This document shows, piece after piece, positions 52,960-62,089 of a stretch of DNA of 64,000 nucleotides (position 1 is the stretch's first letter; every line of letters starts with the position of its first letter). The stretch is from Norana najaformis (Eukaryota > Annelida > Clitellata > Crassiclitellata > Hormogastridae): positions 31,015,230 through 31,079,229 of the forward strand of contig OZ029921.1 of NCBI GenBank assembly GCA_964023275.1. The letters run 5' to 3'. Made by a program: the position numbers and the translations under genes. The notes beneath the pieces are model-generated. The model saw nothing but the letters and a program-made list of their open reading frames with translations, made no database searches and had not been told where the DNA came from.

Positions 52960-55380
52960 GTTTAGTGTCGCTGCTAATCCAAATATAGGGCAGAGAGAGA
53001 AGTCCCTTCGGAATAAATGACCGACAGAACTGACATAAATTATTTCTTCTTCATCTTCTTCAGGGTTCTGCCCTCAACCACTTCCAGGAATCCAACGATG
53101 CCATTCGTCTCTATTCTTTAAATTATTGTGCCGGAAAAAGGCTTACACGCTTACGTACAAGTGTACATAAATACATATTTACATAGTAAGCATACACATG
53201 GAATATTTATTTATTCGTGAATATGCAGCCTTTTGTGAATGTGCGCACAATATTGCTTCACGAGAAAAGATTAGTTATTGTTATCAACGCTTTGAGGCTT
53301 GAGTGCTAACGTTTGCGTGTATTCGTTAACTGTCACTGGCTTTGCATTTATGAGATAATTCAGAATGACTTTTATAGCGATGAACCGGCTGCTAAAAGAA
53401 CAGCTACTCTGCAGTTAAAGCTGCATATAGCTGTATCTGTGTAAAGCTAACTGTGTCTGTACGTTGCTAGGTTTCATGTCCACTGGGGTTCTTTGAAAAC
53501 AAATTGTTTACCTGTATACTGTCTATTGTTTCACTGTTTATTGTTTTACCTGGCCTATCAAGTTGATTAATAATTAATGTTCGCAAGAAATGGACTTAAA
53601 TCGATTTGACATTGTGGCGAAGTAATCATTACAGGGCTTGATAGCTCAGAGAAGCCTTCTACGTTGATATTGAAATTGCTGGACGAAACTGATATTTAAA
53701 TTAGCATGTGGGCGAATACAGTGACACCAGTATAGAATCAGGGTTTGGAAATAGATAGTCGCATGGACTGATACCAAAATATTATTAAAACCGAGGCCAA
53801 ATAAATCAGTATTTGCAAGGACTGTGTCTACAAACGCATTAATACAGAGAGGAAGGCAGCGATTGATAACAAAGTTCTTTTTCTGAAATTGTTGTTTTAT
53901 TATTTATTTTAAATAATTCTTATACGGTGAAACTAAGTCTGTAAATCTGAAGCTAAGGCGCGGATGAATGAAGTTGGCCTTGCAGGGATCTAGACGGGAA
54001 TTGTAATGACGTTAGTAGCCTAAATATCCCGCGACTAATTCTGTATTCAGGCTAAATGTGGCAGCTGTATGTATTCATAAATTAGAGTGGCATAAAATCT
54101 CGCTTTGACATCGCCTTAGGCTCTTGCTTCTGATTCAGACGTCGCAAAGCATCTACTTCGACCTTAATTGGGTCATATCACTGGATTTTTAGCATGGATC
54201 AGAAGGAGAATAAAACGTAACGAAGATAAGAGTCATGCCGAAGAACATGGCATGACAAAAGCCCGAGCTTGCGAGAGTCAGATGGATGGTAGCATAACAA
54301 AGGTCGTGTTCGGCAGAGTTCTAAAGCACGACAAACCTCGTGTTCGGTAGTCTTTAACGCAGAACCGACCAAAATAAAAGCTTTGCCGACGGTCATAGGC
54401 GAAAGGGGAAAAACCGGAAAGAATTTCCGTCTAGGCAAAGAGGATCAATGCAATACAATACGAAACAAGATACGTTATACGACACAATAAAACATTCAGG
54501 ACAGTGCCATACAATGCAGTATAAAAGAACATTTAGCGTATAATTACACGGAGTGTTTAATTAAAATCCAATAAAACAATAGCTGCATTAGGCCTACAGT
54601 AGGAAGTAAACAAAACAATACAACACCAAATACTACGCGATATATCTGTGGATGAGCTGGGTAGCAAAACCTGCCACAGCAAGATAAAAACAAGATAAAA
54701 TGGTTAACCGAAAACAATGCTGATAGAATTGATTAATTACTGTGGCGCTCGAGATTCGCGGAAGAAGACAATTCCAAGTTATCTATGTGACTTGAGCGTG
54801 GATTCTTACAGCCCATCGTAAAACCAATCGAGAAGAAGAAACCTTAGTGAAAAACAGCCTGCAAATAGCACAGGTAAATTAGCCTGGAGAAAAATGTTGA
54901 AAATCTTGACAAAAAGGCTGCAGTCCAATCGGAGGTGGTTCTTCGTGCAGGCGAAGGTCATTTTGGATGCAGAGAAGGAATACAATTTATTATGAGAGCT
55001 CATGACTGTTTTCAGGCGATTGAGCGTGGAGTGGAAGGACTGAAGAGTGACTCAAAATCTTCACCTGGGCAGTGTATGCATGGAAAGGTAAAAAATTCAA
55101 GGTTACACACTTCTTTATTACTCATTAACATGGTCCAAATTTGAGAGATCTGTCGTCAGAAGCGCAATCGACTGCAATACAAGAACATTAACAAGATCCT
55201 TTTGTAACTTGTGTTGAGGCTCATGCATAGATGCCGGAGAAATGGCGAACTGATTTGGTCAAGGCGGACCAGTATTTAACGGATGACCAGTTGACCACCT
55301 GTCCAAGTACTACTCGAGCTTTGCGTAGCTTGTTACAGATGATGGTGGTAGTGGAAGTAATGGTGATTGTGGGGAAAGTG
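52960..55380. other. Non-coding DNA, no gene recognised
   Basis: AT-rich unique-looking sequence. GTGTTCGG-CA/TA motifs repeat at 54305-54350. No splice-fitting exon for gene 2 was found here. Confidence 0.4.
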
Positions 55381-55382
55381 GT

Positions 55383-55455
55383 GATCGTAATCGTAATCTC
55401 GAGATTTCTACAGCGCCCAACGAAAGCTAAGTCGCGGGAACCAGCTTATTCAGCT
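55383..55455 (-). mobile_element. LINE family G 3' tip
   Basis: GATCGTAATCGTAATCTCGA, GATTTCTACAGCGCCCAACG, AAAGC..AACCAGCTTATTCAG on the plus strand. Confidence 0.8.
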
Positions 55456-55499
55456 TAGTGGTTGCGGTGGTGTTGGCTGTGATGGGAGTGGTGGTGGTG

Positions 55500-56110
55500 G
55501 GTGTGAGAAATTCTCATAAGTCTTTTTCGGAGTGGTCACAGCACTTATCTCCCTTTTCATACGGAGCATTAAACTGTAAACGCACGATAGGATCAGCGGA
55601 ATAAACAAACATCGGGTGCAATTACAGGGAAGGGCTCAAAGCTAGGAATCTGGCCGGCCACTCCTTTATTCCATGGTCTTATAAGATGTTCGCAATAGAT
55701 TATCTGTGAAGTCGATACTGCAATTTCGGCCAAGCAAACATAGACCATACATCAGACGTCAACACAGCTCAGTAGCTGAAAACAACTGAACTCCAAAAGA
55801 ATTCATATATGTTTCAAATAGTGTAAGATATTACAAGATTTAAGATACGACATGGACCTACTGCCCAGATATGAACAAATTCGGTAAATAAACCAGTGAT
55901 TGGCAGTAGTTAACTACTTTTGTTAACAAATATTAGTTAAACTACTTTTCAAGTACTTAAAAGCAGTTAAGATATGGTTAAGCTACTACGTTTAAATCGC
56001 ATATTTACCAGCTTGTTTCCGGTATTTTTTTACAATTATATGTATGTCACAGTTGACAACACTGCTTTTTATGTTGTATTTTCGGTTACAGAGTAGTCGT
56101 CTGATTATTA
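55500..56110. other. Non-coding DNA, nothing recognised
   Basis: AT-rich, with several AGTTAACTACTTTTGTTAAC-like inverted motifs at 55905-55990. Confidence 0.35.
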
Positions 56111-56119
56111 TGAATAATC

Positions 56120-56176
56120 AGTAATAATAATAATAATAATAAATAATAATAATATTATTAATATTATTATTAATAT

Positions 56177-56210
<34 letters not shown>

Positions 56211-56215
56211 AAGCA
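56120..56215. repeat. (AAT)n microsatellite
   Basis: AATAATAAT with ATT-rich interruptions. Confidence 0.95.
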
Positions 56216-56282
56216 ATAATGTATAGTTCACTAGCTCTTCACTGCTATAAAGATGCAGCCCACAAAACTGAAAATAGTGGAG

Positions 56283-56455
56283 CACAGTAGCCGATTGATT
56301 AGAGCGTTCGGCTTGTAAGGTGGAGAGTACGGGTTCGAGCCTCCCTGTTACTGTGTAAAGACCGAGAAAAAGTCTTTCAGTCACAACTGCTCAGCGCCAT
56401 CGATTGATGCTTTGCCATTAGACAGTGGCATTTAATAAACGCAGAAACACTAATA
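56283..56455 (+). mobile_element. tRNA-derived SINE (family D)
   Basis: A box TAGCCGATTGATTAGAGCG (about 56288) and B box GGGTTCGAGCCTCCC (about 56331), then a body with GCGCCATCGATTGATGCTTT. The body motif is shared with the 3' UTR of the LINE at 29810, suggesting SINE/LINE partnership. Confidence 0.72.
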
Positions 56456-56869
56456 AAATAGGGACAACAATACAGACAAACCTTTCGTTGTGTTAGACTT
56501 CTAACATAAGTTAGGCTAGCGTGTAGCGCTTTAATGTTGTACATAAAAGACGCTATACAAATGCCTAGACACGTACATACATCCTTAAGTAATACACCAG
56601 CTGTGCCTGTGTCTTGGCCTGAAATCCGATGATTGCTTTCGTTTTACTGCCCCCCCCCCAAAGGTCGCATAAAATTATTTCCGTGATCAAAAGATACATC
56701 GTATACGGTACATCATATCAGCCAACAGAGAACCTCTTCTGATCGTCGCACAGGCATCCGCCCAACTTCCAAAGACATCACGTACACATGCCTTGGGGCA
56801 GATGGATGGACGTGGGTTGAATCGATGGATGGGAGGTCGGTGCATGGATCGATTAGAGGGTAGATGGAC

Positions 56870-57118
56870 GAAAGATGACTGGATGCTTGTCTGGATGGAT
56901 GGATGGATGTCTGAGCCGATCGGTTCTTAGTCGGGTGATAGGTAGCTGAGCGGATGGTATATGGATGTGTTGACGATGAATGGTTGGGTAGATTGTATGG
57001 TTAAATGCATGAGAAATGGGTTGCTGTATAAAGCGGTTGGTGGAGTGAATGGATAGATGGATGGATGTGGAATTGAATGAATGGGTTGTTATGCTAGGGT
57101 GGGTGGGTAGGTAGATGG
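56870..57118. repeat. (GGAT)n degenerate microsatellite, left flank of the foldback element
   Basis: GGATGGATGGATG and TGGGTGGGTAGG-type repeats. Related repeats continue at 58067-58490 on the other side of the element. Confidence 0.85.
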
Positions 57119-57280
57119 GTATCCGGACGATCGCACATAGGACTTTCACACATAGGACTATCCCACATAGATTTTCGCTCATAGGTCTGTTGCTCATAGG
57201 AACACGGCACATAAACCCTTCGCACATAGGATGTTTGCTCGTAAGACTATCGCTCATAAGACGTTAGCTAATAAATGAAC
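57119..57280 (+). repeat. Left inverted arm: about ten 15-bp units
   Basis: Units vary around ATCGCACATAGGACT, with GCACAT/GCTCAT and AGGAC most conserved. The outer end is GTATCCGGACGATCGCACAT. Copies toward the inside are more diverged. Confidence 0.9.
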
Positions 57281-57364
57281 GCTGGAGATACGTTCGCTTT
57301 GAAGTGAATTCAACAGATTTAAACACGGTGCAGTATATAAAGGCATCGAAAGAAAGCCTAATAG

Positions 57365-57739
57365 AAAAATCCTGAAAAATTTAGGCATGGTACATATGGT
57401 ATCTCGAAAACAGGAAAACAAACATTTATTTTGAATGGTTTCGAATATTATCAACATAGAGTTAATACAGAAGGATTAAAGTTTTGGCGCTGCTGCAAGG
57501 CACGAAGTATTAAATGTAAAGCAAACTTGGTAAGTGATGGGACGAAGGTCATTAGAATAAACATCGCCGATCATAATCACGAAGGCAACATCGCCCGGGT
57601 ACTCGCCAGAAAAGCAGAACAACCAGCCGTCAAACGCTACCGAATCCTTCGAGATCGCGTAATGAGGGCAGTAGCCACTTATGGGCAAACAGATATTCTA
57701 ACCTACCTCCGTTCCATGGCGTACTTATCGTATAACTAG
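57365..57739 (+). CDS. FLYWCH zinc-finger frame of Mutator-like element (partial transposase)
   Basis: An open frame of about 124 codons with no ATG before the finger, so the start is missing or non-standard. It reads ISKTGKQTFILNGFEYYQHR, then LKFWRCCKARSIKCKANLVS, then IADHNHEG. This is the FLYWCH pattern: F.Y...R......WRC......C.A.........H.H. The Cys2His2 zinc ligands are WRC, IKC and the two His of HNH. FLYWCH fingers bind DNA and often sit at the N-terminus of Mutator-like transposases. The tail (LARKAEQPAVKRYRILRDRV) resembles the region that leads into such transposases, but the frame stops there. Confidence 0.8.
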   Translation, partial: KNPEKFRHGTYGISKTGKQTFILNGFEYYQHRVNTEGLKFWRCCKARSIKCKANLVSDGTKVIRINIADHNHEGNIARVLARKAEQPAVKRYRILRDRVMRAVATYGQTDILTYLRSMAYLSYN

Positions 57740-57909
57740 ATATTTTCTAAACTTGTAACGGTGAACATTTATATCATTAAATACTACGTGCAGTTAATAA
57801 AAATATGAATATGAATAACAATAACAATAGCCAATATTAATTTTTTTCATAATCGGTGTTCTATGTTTTTTATGTTGGAAGCTTAATAAATTGGTTCAAA
57901 TAGTACAAA

Positions 57910-58066
57910 TATGAGTGATCGTCCTATTAGCAAAAGCCCTATGAGTGAAAGCCCTATGAGCGAATGTCTTATGTGCGATCGTCCTATGAGTCCCAGTCCT
58001 ATGTGCGATCGTCCTATGAGTCACAGTCCTATGTGCGGAAAGCCTATGTGCTATAGTCCTAGAATC
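57910..58066 (-). repeat. Right inverted arm: about ten 15-bp units
   Basis: Units read ATGTGCGATCGTCCT on the plus strand, the reverse complement of the left-arm unit. ATG(A/T)G and TCCT are most conserved. The outer end is AGTCCTAGAATC. Confidence 0.9.
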
Positions 58067-58499
58067 GGTAGATGGATGGATGGCTAGGTAAGTGCATATA
58101 AACTAATAGAATTACCCCAAACAATAGGGTCTGAGTTTGTCATAGGTACTGTAGAGATAACCCACAATTTTTTATTGGCATAACTTCAGAAACGGGGTGG
58201 ATGTTTGCCCCATTGAACAGTTTTTTTTTCATCCAGCGAACCCATTTACCACTGTATTAGAAGCCAAGAGAGCATTCCATTTTAATTTGGGTAAATAATT
58301 TGAATAAATTTATACTAATGGGTAGATGGATGGATAGAAGAGTGGGTCGATGAGTGGGTCTATGTATGGATGGATGGGTTGGTGAGTGGATGGGTGGGTT
58401 TGATGGGTTGGTGAGTGGATGGATGTAATGGGTGAGAGGGGGGCTGGGTGGAAGGGTGGGCCCGTGCGTTGATGTGTCGGTGGGTGGTTAGATATCACG

Positions 58500-58780
58500 G
58501 TGGCTGGCAGGCACTCTGACTGGAAGGATGCATCTCATTTCTCTCCGTCGCCGTCGTCTTCATTATTCTCCCACATCCAACTTCAGCATCAACAGCCATT
58601 AATTTGCAAGCGAGATACAGAACGATAAAGGGAGAGACACAGAGCGAGGAATGGATGCAGGAAGAGATATATGAGAAAGACAGAGATAGCAGAGAGACAG
58701 AGATAGACAGAGAGATATCGAGGCATACCGAGAGAGAGAGAGAGAGAGAGGCACACACTGAAAAAAAGAGAGAGACGATG
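58500..58780. repeat. (GAGA)n/(GACA)n simple repeat
   Basis: Mostly AGAGACAGAGATAGACAGAG at 58630-58760. Frames on both strands are artefacts. Confidence 0.8.
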
Positions 58781-58784
58781 AGTA

Positions 58785-59450
58785 AATGTAAATGCAAATC
58801 TCAAAAATTTCTCGGTGCCACACAAAAGCCGCGTCAGGGAGATCATTTTACACCGGCGCTGGATATTCGTCATGATAAAACAAAACAAGAAAAAAGTGAC
58901 TCGTGCCATTTAGGAAAAGTTACACAAAAGCACTTATTTTTTAGTAAGTATGCAGTTCATATGTACTAATAAAGACAGAATGTAACGCACTCGTATACAC
59001 GCCTCCATATAAATTCCTCAGAGGCTTTGTCAGCCGGTTGTGAAACCCAAACACGACCACGTGAATTTTTAAAAGAACCTTTCAACCTATCAAATTGCGT
59101 TGACACTCATTTACCGACCGCAGTGAGATGGCGGCATGAGTTGGCACATAAAATTGTAATTGTAATCGAACCTAATAGGCCTATTCCATGGATGACCATC
59201 TATTGAAGCACTAATCGGGTTCAATGTTCCTTAGCTTCACTCGGATGCGCCCAAATATCAAGCCACCAACACAGCACCTATGTTGTCAGGCCTACATTTA
59301 AGTAGGCCTCAATATTAGATCATTAGTGGTCCTGTGGCATGAATGCAGTCGACCACCACTTCAAGAAACCTACTCATGACTCAAAGCGTGTGACTGTGTG
59401 AGATGTGAATGCTTTGGGGTCTTTGGGGACCGGGGCCAAGTCGACAGAAG
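58785..59450. other. Non-coding DNA, nothing firm
   Basis: GTAAATGTAAATGCAAATCT at about 58781 resembles the tail of repeat family J but lacks its body. The rest is unrecognised. Confidence 0.35.
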
Positions 59451-59479
59451 CACGAAAGAAAAGCAACAGCAACAAGGGT

Positions 59480-59830
59480 AACAGTAACAGTGATGACAAT
59501 AAAAAGGTAACATTGAGAAAGGTAATAGTGAGAAAGCTAATGGTAATAAGACTAATAGAAAGATGGCTATAATGGCAAGAAGGGTCAGAAGGTTAATAGT
59601 AAGTAGGGTATAATAGTAAGAGGGCCAAGAAGTCTAATAGTAAGAAGGCTATTAGTAAGAAGGGTAAAAAGTTAATAGTAAGAAGGGTATAGTAGTAAGA
59701 AGGCTAGGAAGTCTAATAGTAAGAAGTCTAATAGTAAGAAGGCTAATAGTAAGAAGGCTATAATAGTAAGAAGTGTAAGAAGGTTAATAGTAAGAAGGCT
59801 AATAATAAGACTATATAGTAAGAAGGGTAA
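59480..59830. repeat. 17-bp satellite (TAATAGTAAGAAGGCTA)
   Basis: About 18 degenerate copies of AATAGTAAGAAGGCTA or GGTA. It ends just before a LINE fragment. Confidence 0.88.
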
Positions 59831-59894
59831 GTTCGTTCGTTTATCTTTCATTAATTAATTCATTCATTTGTGTTCTTTTGTGTTCTTGTGTTCT

Positions 59895-60262
59895 TTGTGT
59901 GCAATTGTGTTCTTGGCTCTGCTCCCCTTTACCTCATTGACTTCTGCACTTTGGTCTCCTCGTTTCCGGGCCGTAGCACGGTAGCAACCTTCGCTCGGCC
60001 ACTCAAGATCTCCTGTTTGTCCCTCGCATGCGTACCGCTGCAGCCCAGTCCAGAAGCTTTGCCTACGTTGGTCCCACTTGCTGGAATCGTCTCCCTCGAG
60101 TATTGCGACTTGAGCTCCTTTCTCTCCCCCTCTCAGTGTTTCGCAGGCGCCTGAAGACTCTACTGTTCAACAGTGATTTTACTTTTTCGGGTCGGAAGCA
60201 CCTGTGTTGAGTTTATGCTAAAGAGGCGCTTTATAAATCTCAAATTACAATTACAATTCAAT
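59895..60262 (+). mobile_element. LINE family H 3' end, copy 2
   Basis: GSAPLYLIDFC, then in a second frame RTAAAQSRSFAYVGPTCWNR, then LPLSVFRRRLKTLLF. It matches the copy at 21110-21360 (GSAPIYLRELC, TTAQCRSFAVVGPASWNNLP, FRKRLKTLLF). The tail is AGGCGCTTTATAAATCTCAA then (ATTACA)n. One frameshift. Confidence 0.88.
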
Positions 60263-60639
60263 CAATCAGTCAGTTATCTGGGTATTTATGTAGCAACATC
60301 TAGGAACCTCTTGAAAGCGCTCAGTGTCGGGCTAAGTCATCTAAGTCATAAAATAGTTCTATGAGAACAAAATATTCACTGTCTCGGCAACAAGAAAAGT
60401 CTCCGTTACAGGCTCTCGCACACACGTAGACCCAAACCAGTAGAGTCTTGTCCACGATAGACTGACGAGAGGTTCAGAATTGCTTGGCCGTGTTGCATTT
60501 CAGTCGAGAGATCCGTCAGCCACAAGGTCAAGCCTGGAGGACTATTGTTTATGGAGGCGCTTCATGAATAATCCATTACTTCATTAAAACATTCCTCTTT
60601 CACAGATCGTACCCTAGCTGATACCCCTTCTTCCTCTTA

Positions 60640-60842
60640 TCTGTCTCTCCTCTCCAACCCCAAACATCATCCACCGTAGCTGCCACGCTGTCTCTCTGCC
60701 TGACTCTTGGATCTTGACCTGGAACCGAACCATTTTACCTATCGATTTTGTTTTGACTGAGCGCCTGTGAATAAGCTGGTCCCTGCGGCGCGGCTTTCGT
60801 TGGGTGCTGTAGAAATCTTGGAATTACGATTACGATTACTTT
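60640..60842 (+). mobile_element. LINE family G 3' end
   Basis: CTTGGATCTTGACCTGGAAC, CGATTTTGTTTTGACTGAGC, GCCTGTGAATAAGCTGGTCC, CTTTCGTTGGGTGCTGTAGA, then (GATTAC)n. It is the longest family G copy together with 38354 and 48965. Confidence 0.85.
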
Positions 60843-61734
60843 ACCTTACAGAATATAGTCATTGCTGTATCCACACATATTGTTACGTGCTTTCGTTTCT
60901 AAGATTCTGTGCCTATATTCGTGGGTCGGGTTATTTGCAGATTTAAGGCTCCATGCTGGGTATAAGGAACGGGCTGTCCATGGCGGAAAATAAGCCCGAG
61001 ATCATTCGCTTTACGATATCTCTGGACGGCCCTTATGGCCTTTATGTCTTCTTGTGGCATTAGAATGCATTAAGGCGCATATGCTGTGGTTTGTGGGAAG
61101 TGAAGGCTGGCTGGCTGGCTGACTGAGTGGCTGGCTTGTGGCTGGCTAATGCATTGATCAGCGTACTTATCCGCAGCAGCCTATCAGAGCATTGTGTTGC
61201 TGGACCAGAGTACATGATTTATATGGCGCTCGTATCTTCTTGATTATCCGCCCTCTGACTGCCTTTCATGCGCGCACAAAGCAGCCTCCGCTAAAAACGC
61301 CCTGTCAGAGAGGAGATGAGCAACAAGGCCACTTGGTCCGAACCTCACGTGGTAAGGGGCCTCAGTTTTCAGTTTCCTCTCGTTGAAGGCTTGGAAATTG
61401 GACCACATGGGTCTCAATTTCTTTACTTTGCTTGAGTCTATTTCTACCTCTGAAAGGGACTGCCATCAAATGCATTCGCCTATTATCTGCTGTTAGTCCA
61501 CCCGTTGTGTTTGCTGTTTTATTCCAGTCCTTCTGTTCTGCCTTGAATCAGCCAACATTTGCACGGCTACTAATTTAAAACGCCTCTTCTGATCAGTCAG
61601 CTTGCATGTCTCTAAGACCGGAAAGCCAGAGCTGTCACGATACAGACTTGAGTGCAGCTGTGCAAACGTGTAACTGGATAATTATATTACGCCTTGTACA
61701 AATCTCTGACCGCCGATGTCTCTGTTCAGGTCTT

Positions 61735-61998
61735 TCTCTGTAAGTAAGATAAAAAGTAAAGTATCCCATATCCAACCAGTGAGACGTAGTGGAGGCGTTC
61801 GTTTTCTTTTGACCTTTGAGCGGCAATGGACGAATGCCAAGGTCCTGGACACAGGGCTAGTGCATCGCAGGACGAGCCGTTTACTTCACAGCTTACGGTA
61901 CCAAATTCTACTGCTTGGTGACAGAGGCACGGTGTGCGCAAACATCTTGCCCGGGGTCGTAACACGGAGTCGAACCCGCAACCCATGATCATTGACCA
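61735..61998 (-). mobile_element. tRNA-derived SINE (family A), copy 2
   Basis: The minus strand has GTTGCGGGTTCGACTCCGTG (B box), CACCAAGCAGTAGAATTTGG and GTCCAGGACCTTGGCATTCG, aligning to 19485-19775. The A box side is inside GGTCAATGATCATGGG. Confidence 0.85.
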
Positions 61999-62070
61999 AA
62001 AGTAATGTAATGTAATGTAATGTAACAAGCATTTATGTGGCGTCTTTCAAGCATCTCTCAAAAACGTGTT
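61998..62070 (-). mobile_element. Family I tail (TTACA)n
   Basis: AGTAATGTAATGTAATGTAA, CAAGCATTTATGTGGCGTCT, TTCAAGCATCTCTCAAA; near-identical to 27255-27330. It abuts the A-box end of the SINE. Confidence 0.7.
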
Positions 62071-62089
62071 ACCGACAGACCACCGTGCC

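Larger units (their letters stand above)
57110..58075 (+). mobile_element. Mutator-like foldback element with FLYWCH frame
   Basis: Element about 57119-58066, flanked by a 9-bp direct repeat GGTAGATGG (57110-57118 and 58067-58075), the length Mutator-like elements make. The caveat is that the flanks are a GATG microsatellite. Each arm is a tandem array of about ten 15-bp units, in inverted orientation to the other. Between them is a reading frame for a FLYWCH zinc finger and an AT-rich stretch. No catalytic transposase domain is present, so it would depend on another element. Confidence 0.75.

Noticed and set aside
54199-54438. 79-codon minus-strand frame as a possible 5' exon of gene 2
   Set aside because: It lacks the repeat landmarks and a donor in phase 2.
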